The notes beneath the pieces are model-generated. The model was not told the DNA's origin, did not search any database, and was given only the letters and a program-made list of their open reading frames with translations. A DNA stretch of 64,000 bases from Shinella sp. CPCC 101442 (GTDB lineage Bacteria; Pseudomonadota; Alphaproteobacteria; Rhizobiales; Rhizobiaceae): contig NZ_JALIQS010000007.1 in NCBI RefSeq assembly GCF_024704725.1, forward strand, positions 1 to 64,000. The letters are read 5' to 3'. Every line of letters begins with the position of its first letter. The first letter of the stretch is position 1. Shown in pieces: positions 1 to 8,282 of the stretch. A program made the position numbers and the translations under genes.

Positions 1-75
1 GCGCAGGACGCAAAGCGGGTTAGCTCTAAGGCGCTTTTGAGGCATCCCTTAAAAAGTCCAACTGATTGTCGTCCA

Positions 76-300
76 TTAGAGAGAATTGACGAGTGGCGCC
101 GGCCGCTCGGTAAGCCTCGAGCTGTTGATGTCCCTGCTGACGCGGTGCATCTGCATTTCGCCGTCGAGATGATGGCCGAGGATACCCTTGAGGTTTTCCT
201 TCGGCGTCGATGGATTGAGCCAGCCCTCAAAGACCTCAGGATCGAGGATGATCGGCATGCGCGTGCGTCTGGTTCGCCACCACGTCGCGTAGGGTGGCAT
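76..300 (-). pseudogene. SRAP (SOS response-associated peptidase, YedK/HMCES) C-terminal remnant
   Basis: The minus strand encodes RMPIILDPEVFEGWL followed about 35 residues later by VSRDINSSR. This matches the C-terminal part of SRAP proteins, which carry RMPVIL...WL and then a V...VNS segment. The catalytic Cys2 and the rest of the N-terminal half are absent: the sequence upstream runs directly into the 3' end of the RTX gene. SRAP proteins crosslink to abasic sites in single-stranded DNA and often lie near imuA-imuB-dnaE2 cassettes. Together with the truncated imuA at 3.8-4.3 kb, this looks like a broken SOS cassette. The homology is recognised by eye only. Confidence 0.6.
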
Positions 301-375
301 ATGCTACTTCGGGCGCCCATCCAACTTGGATGATGCTGTCGATGAACTACCTGACAGAAATATCGGTTGCCGAAA

Positions 376-2991
376 CTAAAATAAGAAGTGATCGACCTTC
401 AGCGCAAAGGCATCATCGAGATAGATGACGAAATCTGACTTTCCATCGCCATTGGTGTCACCCTCGATTCGCGTGTCCGATACGTTTTTAGTGTAGCGCA
501 ACTCTCCCGCCTTGCCAGAGAAAGCCTTCGACCCGACGAAATTGAACTCTTGCGCACCAGACTTCTTCGAATTGGCGTCCCATGCGCTGAGATCGATGCT
601 GTCGGAACTGGAAAAATCAAAGATCGTGTCTGCGGTTACGCGCGTATTACCCGTATCGCCCTTTGCGAAGACGAAGATATCGGCTCCTGAACCACCATAA
701 AGACGATCGATGCCCTTGCCGCCATTGATTACATCGCTGCCGCCGCCGCCATCGATCCTATCCTTACCACTGTAACCCGAAAGTTTGTTGTTGCCGGAAT
801 TGCCGACAAGCACGTTGGCAGAGCCGTTACCGGCGCCGCTGATACCTTTGAAACCGATTAGCGTCAAATTTTCCAATGAGCCGGAGAGCGCGTAGGAAAC
901 CTCAGAGTAGACGGTATCCACCCCTTCACCGGCCAATTCGGTTATCTTGTCGCCACTGATATCCACGTAATAGCTGTCGTTGCCCTTGCCGCCGATCAGC
1001 GTGTCAGCACCACCAAGGCCATCAAGGACGTTGTTTCCGGAATTGCCAGTGATTCTGTTGACAAGGTTGTCACCTGTTCCATCGATGTTCTTACTGCCGG
1101 ACAGGGTTAAATTCTCAATATTGGCAACGTCGTCAGTAAGCGAAAAGGAAAATGGTACGACGATAAGATCGGTACCTTGTCCTGCCAGTTCCTGCACACG
1201 GTCTGCCTTGCTGTCGACGATATAGGTGTCGTTACCAGCGCTACCGATCATGATGTCGGCGCCTCCGCGGCCATCAAGCCGGTTGTTATAAGCATTTCCC
1301 CTGATCGTGTTAGCGATATCATTGCCCGTGCCGTTGATGTTCTTGGTACCGATCAAAGTCAGATTTTCTACGTTGTCGGAGAGAACAAAGGACGCTGAAG
1401 AGTTGACCAGATCGGTCCCCTCTCTCGCTTTCTCCATCACTTTATCGGCACTACTATCGACAAAATAGGTATCACTTCCTCCGCCGCCGACCAGGATGTC
1501 CACACCCCCTTTACCGTCAAGCTGGTTGGCGCTGCTATTTCCGGTGATCTTGTTGTCCTGTTCATTACCAGTGCCCCTCAAACGGGATGTTCCCGTCAGC
1601 TTCAGGTTCTGGACGTATTCGGTGAGAGTGTAGGAGATGGAAGCGATGACGAGATCCGTGCCTTCGCCTGCCTTCTCCTGCACGATCGCGTTGAGATTAT
1701 CGACGAAATAGGTGTCATCACCTTTTCCGCCGATCAGAACATCGGCACCGCCCTCGCCATTGAGCGTATCGTTTCCTCCATAGCCGACCAGATACTCGTT
1801 TCCGGAAGTCCCGACGATCTTTTCGGATGTTGCAGAGCCGAAGATTGCCTCCGAAAAATATTTTACGTGAACACTGCTTCGAGGCGTGTCATCCGCCCAT
1901 GCAACCACCCATCCGCCATCCGCCAGCGAAGTGATCGTGGGCTGTTGTTGGTTGTTATTCCGGACATAATTCACGACAACTTCGGAACCGACCTTATTTC
2001 CATCGGAATCGTAGAGCTGCTGGTATATATCAAGCAGGTTCCTTCCCGTGGTGGCATTCCAGGTAACTATCCAGCCTCCATCGTCAAGCGCTGCAATCGA
2101 CGGCTCAGACTGGTGGCCAACGGTTGACGTGTTGACCAGCTTCTCGCCCCCGGACACACTACCATCGGCCTTGTAGCGCTGCTGATAAACACCGAAATTG
2201 CTGCCGTCCTGTCCAAAGGACGCCCAGGTGATCACCCATCCACCGTCGGAGAGCACGGCAACATCGACGTCGTCCTTGGCCCCCGCTGTAAAGCTGTTGA
2301 CCTTTATCTCGCCCCCGACGCCATTGCCGTTACTTGCATAACGCTGCTGATAGACGCCTGAACCGCTGCCATCCTGCCCGGCGGTAGACCATGTGACGAT
2401 CCAACCACCATCGGGCAACACCGCGACCGCCGTATCATTCTCCTTGCCGACGGTAGAAGTGTTGACCTTATTTTCCTCACCAACTGCGTTACCATTGCTC
2501 CCATAACGCTGTTGGTAGATTCCAAAGCCGCTTTCATCCGGCAGAACGGTGGACCACGTCACAACCCAACCGCCGTCTGTGAAAGCCGTCACGGACGGCC
2601 CACTGCGATCTCTAATTGCGCGACTGCTTACGCTAATCTCGTCGCCAATTGCATCGCCATCGGCATTGTAGCGGCGCTGGGAGATCAAATAGCCACTGTC
2701 GCTCTCGCTATATGACGACCATGTAACCACCCACCCTCCATCGGAAAGCAGCGCCGTGGAAGGCTCCAATTGGGCATCCGGTATGTAGGTGTTAACTTGG
2801 CTTATTTCGCCGACGGGCTCTCCATCTGCATTGAAGCGAAGCTGGTAGATACCGTGGTCGCCGGCGTCCACGGCTCTCCAGTTGACGACCCACCCTCCGT
2901 CGGCAAGTCCAGTCACAACCGGTTCTCTTTTAGGGCCGCTTCTTGATTCGTGTAGGACGACTTCGGACCCTGAGTTCACCTGCGAAACCAT
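376..2991 (-). CDS. RTX-type calcium-binding repeat protein, probable type I secretion substrate
   Basis: This 871-aa protein has no N-terminal signal peptide. Residues 1 to about 385 contain seven imperfect repeats of about 52 aa built on LxDGGWVVTW...GxYQQRYxxxGxxVGxExxVN. From about residue 395 there are four repeats of about 95-100 aa pairing GGxGxDxx calcium-binding nonapeptides with DTYxVDxxxDxVxExAGxGTD and ENLTLxG segments. The last 130 residues resemble the serralysin C-terminal domain (GADIFVF...ADTIFDFSSSDSIDL), and the protein ends DHFLF, an acidic residue plus hydrophobic residues as in type I secretion signals. Such proteins are exported by ABC/MFP/TolC systems and fold in external calcium. 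No transporter is adjacent. The substrate or adhesion role is unknown. An AAGGGC-type ribosome site precedes ATG at 2991. Confidence 0.85.
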   Translation of the reverse strand: MVSQVNSGSEVVLHESRSGPKREPVVTGLADGGWVVNWRAVDAGDHGIYQLRFNADGEPVGEISQVNTYIPDAQLEPSTALLSDGGWVVTWSSYSESDSGYLISQRRYNADGDAIGDEISVSSRAIRDRSGPSVTAFTDGGWVVTWSTVLPDESGFGIYQQRYGSNGNAVGEENKVNTSTVGKENDTAVAVLPDGGWIVTWSTAGQDGSGSGVYQQRYASNGNGVGGEIKVNSFTAGAKDDVDVAVLSDGGWVITWASFGQDGSNFGVYQQRYKADGSVSGGEKLVNTSTVGHQSEPSIAALDDGGWIVTWNATTGRNLLDIYQQLYDSDGNKVGSEVVVNYVRNNNQQQPTITSLADGGWVVAWADDTPRSSVHVKYFSEAIFGSATSEKIVGTSGNEYLVGYGGNDTLNGEGGADVLIGGKGDDTYFVDNLNAIVQEKAGEGTDLVIASISYTLTEYVQNLKLTGTSRLRGTGNEQDNKITGNSSANQLDGKGGVDILVGGGGSDTYFVDSSADKVMEKAREGTDLVNSSASFVLSDNVENLTLIGTKNINGTGNDIANTIRGNAYNNRLDGRGGADIMIGSAGNDTYIVDSKADRVQELAGQGTDLIVVPFSFSLTDDVANIENLTLSGSKNIDGTGDNLVNRITGNSGNNVLDGLGGADTLIGGKGNDSYYVDISGDKITELAGEGVDTVYSEVSYALSGSLENLTLIGFKGISGAGNGSANVLVGNSGNNKLSGYSGKDRIDGGGGSDVINGGKGIDRLYGGSGADIFVFAKGDTGNTRVTADTIFDFSSSDSIDLSAWDANSKKSGAQEFNFVGSKAFSGKAGELRYTKNVSDTRIEGDTNGDGKSDFVIYLDDAFALKVDHFLF

Positions 2992-3213
2992 TATCGCTGC
3001 CCTTATTTCGAGAATATTTTACTCGCATAAGTACATCAATTGCGCTTACTCGCAAAGAAAACATCCCTCAATAGATGATGGCGTTCACAACCGCCCCAGT
3101 CCCGAGGGGAAACATCGATGGCTGAAAATCGTTCAGCCTGTAACAGCGAGAGCGTTGCGCCTCCTAGGCATCACACCCGCGGAGAAAACGTGCTTTGGGG
3201 TGCGAGGCAAATC

Positions 3214-3636
3214 TCAGAGACCGGCGAGGTTCTCACCGAGTTTGCCCATCAGATACTCCGTTGCGGCATTGGTACTGTCCAATGGCACATGAACGTATTG
3301 AATTGGACGAGTACCAACTGGTCTTATCCAGTAAAGGCTTTCAGTAGGACTCCAATGCGCCAACGCATTTTTGCTGTCACTTGCGAAGAAAGCCACCAAA
3401 GTAATCGTGTTCGTGCCCGCATCAAATTGGCGGTCGAACCTCAAGCCTTTTTCGGAAAACTGTTTAATCGAAAGCAAGTTGCTTTCGATTTCAGAAAACT
3501 GCGCGAGCCCGGGCTGCACATCGAGGCATTCAAGCATCTCTCTATGGCGCTGTTCTGCGTAGGTTTCTTTTGGTTGACTGTCCTCAAATCTCTTATTCCA
3601 GTCAGTCAAAGTATCCTCCACCATCGACACCCTCAT
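3214..3636 (-). CDS. Hypothetical protein (140 aa)
   Basis: I do not recognise this family. The protein is soluble, with a charged N-terminus (TLTDWNKRFEDSQPKET) and a C-terminal half with alternating hydrophobic residues (TITLVAFFASDS, SLYWIRPVGT), suggesting a small alpha/beta fold. There is no signal peptide or membrane segment. It lies alone between the RTX gene and the imuA remnant. A second ATG four codons in, at 3624, has a better-placed AGGG and may be the real start. Coding probability rests on length and amino-acid composition only. Confidence 0.5.
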   Translation of the reverse strand: MRVSMVEDTLTDWNKRFEDSQPKETYAEQRHREMLECLDVQPGLAQFSEIESNLLSIKQFSEKGLRFDRQFDAGTNTITLVAFFASDSKNALAHWSPTESLYWIRPVGTRPIQYVHVPLDSTNAATEYLMGKLGENLAGL

Positions 3637-3841
3637 CCCAACCGAGCGCGATCTATCACGCTATTGCAGCCGCATCACCGTCGAACGGACAAACATCGAC
3701 AGCACTCCCAACCTAGCGAAAGCCGGTGCGCAATGAATTTCTGCACCGAAATGTGGCCCGGCTACTGCTTGTACATGCACCGGACCACATTCGCGGTCGT
3801 GGGCGGGGCTCGCTACGACCACACCCAGAAATTCGCAATCT
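3637..3841. other. Intergenic decay region after imuA remnant
   Basis: No coding frame on either strand looks convincing. This segment occupies the place where the rest of imuA should be. I could not recognise imuA or imuB residues in any minus-strand frame, so the original 3' part appears replaced rather than merely frameshifted. Confidence 0.4.
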
Positions 3842-4303
3842 CTAAAATAGTTCCTTCGAAAGGGCGCGATCATGGTGACACCACAGAAGCAATCGAACCA
3901 GTTCGGCCACCATGACTGCGATCCCGCCGTGGTTGAGTATCTCCTCAGCGCTCTCCATCACCCCGTCCTCGTCCGTGCTTTGGACGAAAGTCACCCGGTT
4001 GACGTCGAGGCCCGCTTCCGTAAGCGCGGGAGCGAAAAGGTCGTCGTTCACCAGGCACCAGAACACAGGCCCCTTCGTCCGCGCAGCAACCCCTGCGGTA
4101 AATGAGGCGGCGGTCGCGCCGTTCACCGTATCGCTTCCACCACCCGCTATTTCGTGGGTAGAGCCAAACGCCAACCCACTGTGGATACGCCTATCAATTT
4201 CCGGAACGCCGAAGGGAAGGCGAGGGCGAGTTGAGCGATGGGCGCCAGCGATCGGGTCTATTTTTTCCTGCAGATCGGCTATGGGTGCAGCGTTGGCGCT
4301 CAT
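3842..4303 (-). pseudogene. imuA: ImuA (SOS mutagenesis, RecA-like) truncated fragment
   Basis: The first ~140 residues match ImuA: LPFGVPEIDRRIHSGLAFGSTHEIAG, then GPVFWCLVNDDLFAPALTEAGLDVNRVTFVQSTDEDGVMES, then ILNHGGIAVMVAELVRL. After VAELVRL the usual TASRRLQLAAE continuation is lost and the frame ends after 15 unrelated residues, against about 240-270 aa for the family. No imuB or dnaE2 follows. In intact systems ImuA, with the inactive Y-family polymerase ImuB and the polymerase DnaE2 (ImuC), carries out damage-induced mutagenesis. ATGA overlap with the upstream 82-aa gene shows the original operon structure. The fragment is unlikely to function. Confidence 0.8.
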
Positions 4304-4548
4304 TGGCTTCGTGCCTCAGCATCGTCAGTGTCTAAGGTTGGTCGCCAGCCACGAGTGAACCCCCGACTTATCGCGCTATCTGCCAGTTGAAGCTGCCAGC
4401 GTAGATAGGCGCAGTCAGCCAGCAGCGTGGCTACCGCGGCCCGAGCATTGCCCCCGTGCCAGGCGAGAGCTTCGTCGACCTCGTTGCGAGGCTCAGGTGA
4501 TTCTGCGCGCACGTTCCCGTTCTGCTGTGTTGATGCCAAAGCAGGCAC
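4300..4548 (-). CDS. Small protein preceding imuA in SOS operon (82 aa)
   Basis: This short acidic protein (PEPRNEVDEALAWHGGNARAAVATLLADCAYLRWQLQLADSAISRGF) resembles small uncharacterised proteins commonly annotated just upstream of or near imuA in rhizobia, as far as I recall. It starts with GTG at 4548, 18 bp downstream of a perfect GTTC-N7-GTTC LexA box, and its stop overlaps the imuA ATG (ATGA). It is therefore the first gene of an SOS-controlled operon whose later genes have been lost. Its biochemical function is unknown. Confidence 0.6.
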   Translation of the reverse strand: MPALASTQQNGNVRAESPEPRNEVDEALAWHGGNARAAVATLLADCAYLRWQLQLADSAISRGFTRGWRPTLDTDDAEARSQ

Positions 4549-4565
4549 TCGTTTGGTTTCGGAGT

Positions 4566-4580
4566 GTTCTTATTATGTTC
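4566..4580 (-). promoter_or_regulatory. LexA (SOS) box GTTC-N7-GTTC
   Basis: The plus strand reads GTTCTTATTATGTTC, a perfect match to the alphaproteobacterial LexA operator GTTC-N7-GTTC. It lies 18 bp upstream of the GTG start of the 82-aa gene and imuA fragment, the expected position for repression of an imuA operon. Confidence 0.85.
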
Positions 4581-4653
4581 TTGTTGGGAAAACAGTCAAG
4601 GAGATCGGGAAAATATTCCTATGGCTTGGCCACCCACGCTTTCCAGAGCAGCG

Positions 4654-4854
4654 TCACTCTGCTCGGCGAGGATGGACGTACGGCAGGAAGTCCTCGTCGA
4701 AGTCTTCATGCGCGAAGTAATCGAGCGCACGCTGTCCCTGCGGTGAATCCAGGTCCTCCGACTTGCCGTCAGGGCCGCCCAGAAGCTGGCCGATAACGTG
4801 GTAGGCTTGTTGGATTTTCGCCTCGAGCTCGGCGATGCGTTCTGCGTCGGTCAT
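4654..4854 (-). CDS. Small hypothetical protein (66 aa)
   Basis: This is a 66-aa acidic protein. Its start, MTDAERIAELEAKIQQAYHVIGQLL, is a likely amphipathic or coiled-coil helix, followed by an acidic tail (YFAHEDFDEDFLPYVHP). It lies between the SOS operon and the integrase operon, just 21 bp after the stop... of the winged-helix gene in reading direction, so it may be the last gene of the integrase operon. The family is not recognised, but codon use and a clear ATG make it a plausible gene. Confidence 0.5.
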   Translation of the reverse strand: MTDAERIAELEAKIQQAYHVIGQLLGGPDGKSEDLDSPQGQRALDYFAHEDFDEDFLPYVHPRRAE

Positions 4855-4875
4855 TGTTGGTGTTCTTCCCTGTGT

Positions 4876-5415
4876 TCAGATGCGCCGCTTTCCGCCGTGC
4901 CAGTCGTTCAGACGCGCGATTTCTTCAAGCCCGAGATCCGCCACAATCCAGGTACGATCACCTTGACTGTCTCGCTTGCCTTCCTTGATGGCGCCCCTGC
5001 TGGCCAACTCATTCATAGTAAAATCCGTGGTGCCCGGAATTTCCGCGCTCGTCCTTACGTCGGGATGTTCTACAATATACCGGAGGGCATTCATGCAGCG
5101 GGTGTTTAAGCCAAGCTTCGGCTTACGATCATTGCGCTTGTCTCTCGCGGATCGCCAACCCTCAGGGTTCTCTTTACCGTCCTGCAGAGATTGCAATATG
5201 TAGCTTTTGTCGACGCCCATGTGGATGTTGTACCACTTCCTTACGAGTGGCACAGGCCGACCGTCATGAAGAGGATCGATTTTGGGAAAGCCGTGGCGCT
5301 CAAGCGCTGGGATAACCACCTTCACGTACATCAACGCGCGCTCCTTGCCTACGACCGCGATGGCGATCTCGCGGTCAGTGGCGAACAGCGAGAGTTTGGA
5401 GAGGGGATCGGTCAC
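4876..5415 (-). CDS. Winged-helix/AlpA-like protein coupled to the integrase
   Basis: This 179-aa protein starts at GTG 5415, whose GTGA overlaps the TGA stop of the upstream recombinase, indicating translational coupling. The N-terminus (LSLFATDREIAIAVVGKERALMYVKVVIPALERHGFPKIDPLHDGRPVPLVRKWYN) resembles the short winged-helix or excisionase-like modules found beside phage and island integrases. The middle is basic (DKRNDRKPKLGL), and a second helical, possibly DNA-binding region (HPDVRTSAEIPGTTDFTMNELASRGAIKEGK) follows. A role in recombination directionality or regulation of the island is inferred from position, not shown. Confidence 0.6.
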   Translation of the reverse strand: MTDPLSKLSLFATDREIAIAVVGKERALMYVKVVIPALERHGFPKIDPLHDGRPVPLVRKWYNIHMGVDKSYILQSLQDGKENPEGWRSARDKRNDRKPKLGLNTRCMNALRYIVEHPDVRTSAEIPGTTDFTMNELASRGAIKEGKRDSQGDRTWIVADLGLEEIARLNDWHGGKRRI

Positions 5416-7568
5416 TCCGCCCCCCACATTCGGTTCAAGATTTTCGCGGCCATAGCCGCCTTGTCCTGAGGAAAGAAGCGACCGTAGTGCTTCATGACCG
5501 TCTCGGGTGTGTCCTGGATCGCATAGCTGGCCTGCTCATAAGAACCAGTTTTCTTGAGGACGTGGGTGGCCAGCACGTCGCGTACCGAGTGTGGTCCATG
5601 AGGCAGAAGACCCGCAATCGCTCCGCGGCCGGTGTAGGGATTGTAGATGCCGTACCTTTGGATCGTTAGGCGCCAAGCCTCATAGAAAGCTGCTTCGTCG
5701 TATGCGGCGGATGAGGTGTTGCGCTTAGTCGATTTGACGAAGAAAGTCCCTGGATCGGACGAAAGTCCTAAGAGGCGGGGCCTGTGTCGCTCGATGTAGG
5801 CCTCGATGTGAGCGTATAGCTCCGACAGATCGTTGAGAAACAGCCGGAACGGGTTGGAGCTGAAAAAAGATGAACCGGAGTTCTTGAACGCAATAGCAGG
5901 AATGAACACCTCCCATTTACCCTCACGGGGATTCCAACGCAGTTCGCCGCACCGCCGTTCGGCAAGGCGCCGCTCCGTGCTCGGAGGCGCGTCTCGATGG
6001 CAAATCAATAGCTCTCGGAGGTTTCGCTGACGGAGCCCCAAATGAAGACCCAAGCGCAGCATTAGATAAGACCTTAGGCCCTCGGCAGCGGCCATCGGAA
6101 ATTTCCTCTCATCTGGTAGTCTGCGCAGGATCTCATCCGTAATCTTCCGATATTCAAGCACCGGGCTTTCGGCTTCGAGTATCGGAAGGATTGGTTCGAA
6201 CGGGTCGCGGTGCACCCGCAAGACCTGCTGCACCTCGGCAAAACGAACGGCAGCATGTTTTCGGAGCACATTACAGGTTCCTGACCAGTCGTCGCGAGCG
6301 GCAGCAATCTCCGCTTCTTCGAGGATTCCCGGAATCGGTTTGAGCCGGTTAGCGAGATCCGGGCGCTGCCGCAGCCAGCCGGTGTCTTCTCGGACCAACT
6401 CGAGTGCAGAACTCAACATGTTGCACTCCCACACCGTAAAGAATCCGCGACGGCGCTCGCGCCAGGTAAGATACCAGTCCCAGATTCCGGGAAAAACAAG
6501 CAACGCCAGCGTGAGGTCAGCTATCGGCACGCCCGCGCCGCATACTCGCCCTGATGGGAGTGAAGAGAGCGCGCCGAGTAACAGGCCTAGATGCTCGATC
6601 TTTTGCCCTGCCGTGAAGTGGCCCCACTTCTTATTGCGCAGTAGGCCCTTGTCCGTTAGCGTGGCTGTCTTAAAGCAAACGAGGTCACGCATTTCTCCAG
6701 CCAAAGCCGCTGGCGCAGTACGTCGCCTGCTTCTCTTCCGCGCCGTTCGTCGCTCAAGTGAAGGGAACCTTATTCCAAAGCTCTCGCTGATCGTGTCAGC
6801 CTGATATCGCCGATAGTCCGTTGTTCTAGAAATGACGTTTTCGCGAGCCCATCGAATTATCTCTGCCTGTTTTTTTGCAGGTAGCTCGTTGAAGTCGTCG
6901 GGGAGATGCCATGCTAGGCGGCGCCTCTCTGCCGGACCTACGGAAAGCCCCGTCTCATGGCCGATGAGCGCTCGCCCTTGATGGGGAAGTTTCATCCTGA
7001 GATATCCTTTTTCCAGCCCATAGCGGACTTCAATCCGGCGCAGAATCTTCATGCTGCGAGCGCCGCGAGGAACCTTGCGGTCGCGCAGCCATGTTCGGAT
7101 AGTTGTCGAGCAAAAGCGATCTTCTGGTATCACGACATGCTTGTGAAGAAAGGAGGCTGTTTCACCGTGGCGCTGCATCTGGAACGCCAACGCCTCCCGA
7201 AATGTAGGCGGGTCGTATTGGCTGTCGAAGCGGGCTACAGCGGGTGTCACGGTCGCCAACTCGGCAGCCGCATCACAAGTATGAGTCGGCGTTGGATGCT
7301 CGCGAATCCATTTCTCGATCACGAGAAGGCCGACCTGGATGTTTCTGCAGAGGTTGACTGGAAAATCTCCGTCCGCCCCGCAAGCCAACGAAATAGCGCG
7401 CCAGTCAGGGCGACCGTACCGTTTTGGCGGAGGTGTTCGAAAAACCAACAGACCAAGCAGATAGCTGGTTATGCTCGCGTACAGATCGGGGCCAGCTATC
7501 GGGGCGATACACGCGCCGCAGAAGACGGATATTTGATTCCTGATTTCCCTTGCGTCTGATGCCGGCAT
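5412..7568 (-). CDS. Large tyrosine recombinase/integrase-like protein
   Basis: This 718-aa protein (from ATG 7568; a GTG at 7607 would add 13 residues) carries a tyrosine-recombinase catalytic domain in its last ~220 residues. Arg box I is LGLRQRNLREL. Near the end are HSVR (about residues 660-663) and MKHYGRF, whose Tyr (about 695) is the predicted nucleophile. The GH motif usually found ten residues before Tyr is replaced by QD, so one catalytic position is non-canonical. The ~500-residue N-terminal part is much longer than in phage integrases and is rich in Arg and Trp, so it probably binds DNA. It is the likely mobility enzyme of the island next to tRNA-Asn, although it lies 6 kb from the tRNA. 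Confidence 0.75.
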   Translation of the reverse strand: MPASDAREIRNQISVFCGACIAPIAGPDLYASITSYLLGLLVFRTPPPKRYGRPDWRAISLACGADGDFPVNLCRNIQVGLLVIEKWIREHPTPTHTCDAAAELATVTPAVARFDSQYDPPTFREALAFQMQRHGETASFLHKHVVIPEDRFCSTTIRTWLRDRKVPRGARSMKILRRIEVRYGLEKGYLRMKLPHQGRALIGHETGLSVGPAERRRLAWHLPDDFNELPAKKQAEIIRWARENVISRTTDYRRYQADTISESFGIRFPSLERRTARKRSRRRTAPAALAGEMRDLVCFKTATLTDKGLLRNKKWGHFTAGQKIEHLGLLLGALSSLPSGRVCGAGVPIADLTLALLVFPGIWDWYLTWRERRRGFFTVWECNMLSSALELVREDTGWLRQRPDLANRLKPIPGILEEAEIAAARDDWSGTCNVLRKHAAVRFAEVQQVLRVHRDPFEPILPILEAESPVLEYRKITDEILRRLPDERKFPMAAAEGLRSYLMLRLGLHLGLRQRNLRELLICHRDAPPSTERRLAERRCGELRWNPREGKWEVFIPAIAFKNSGSSFFSSNPFRLFLNDLSELYAHIEAYIERHRPRLLGLSSDPGTFFVKSTKRNTSSAAYDEAAFYEAWRLTIQRYGIYNPYTGRGAIAGLLPHGPHSVRDVLATHVLKKTGSYEQASYAIQDTPETVMKHYGRFFPQDKAAMAAKILNRMWGAE

Positions 7569-7763
7569 CGTTGTCCACCACTTTGCGAGGATTGCCGCCG
7601 GCACCAATGCCGACCGCGGTGTCGTGCTCCTCTAAGGTGGTGACCGGCCAGAGCCGGGCGCGGTTGGTGCCAGCGAGGGAAGGCTAACGCGAACGGTCAG
7701 AGACCGCAATAGGCGAAATCTGGCTAAGTATTTGACAAAATTGTAAAAATATGGAGTTGGACT

Positions 7764-8282
7764 GCCGTCGAATGCGTCGTCTACGAGGTCGATGATCTTC
7801 ATGCCGAGCTAATGGAGATCGACGAAAACCTAGCCCGGTCTGAACTAACGCCTGCCGAAGAGTCCGCATACATCCTGCGACGCAAAGTTGTGTGGGAGGA
7901 GATTAATGGTTCCGTTGGTGCGAAAATTTTGCACACCAACGAACTCCGCGCTGACGGCAGACGCAAGGGCGAACAACACCTTAAGCAGTTCGCCGCTGAG
8001 ATCTCGGAGGTTACGGGTTCCTCTAAACGCGACGTTCAACTCAAGATCGCACGCGCCCGCGAACTCGGTCCCGACATCACCCGCATCGTTGGAACGTCTC
8101 TGGATAAAGGCGTCGAGATGGACGCCCTCATAAAGCTCCGACCGTTTCTCCCGCTGACATTATTGCGAGAGCCGAGGCAGGTGACGGACTCGACCAATTA
8201 CCGCGTGATGCCGACTAAGCCAAACCTCGCAGCGGGCTTACATTATGAATGGGCGTGGGTCTTTTCTTATCAACAGCGTTGA
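7764..8282 (+). pseudogene. ParB-like nuclease-domain protein, remnant lacking both ends
   Basis: In frame with ATG 7812, but starting about 16 codons earlier, the sequence reads AECVVYEVDDLHAELMEIDE, then NLARSELTPAEES. This is typical of the end of a ParB/Sulfiredoxin-fold domain. It is followed by the helical stretch TGSSKRDVQLKIARARELG and GTSLDKGVEMDALIKL. The N-terminal catalytic part of the fold is missing (an in-frame stop lies at 7725), and after DALIKL the usual tail is replaced by unrelated sequence running into the convergent gene. Such proteins occur on plasmids and integrative elements. This copy is almost certainly inactive. Confidence 0.65.

Noticed and set aside
3118-3915. 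265-codon plus-strand frame
   Set aside because: No recognisable domain; it overlaps the 140-aa minus-strand gene and the imuA remnant and has frame-shadow composition.
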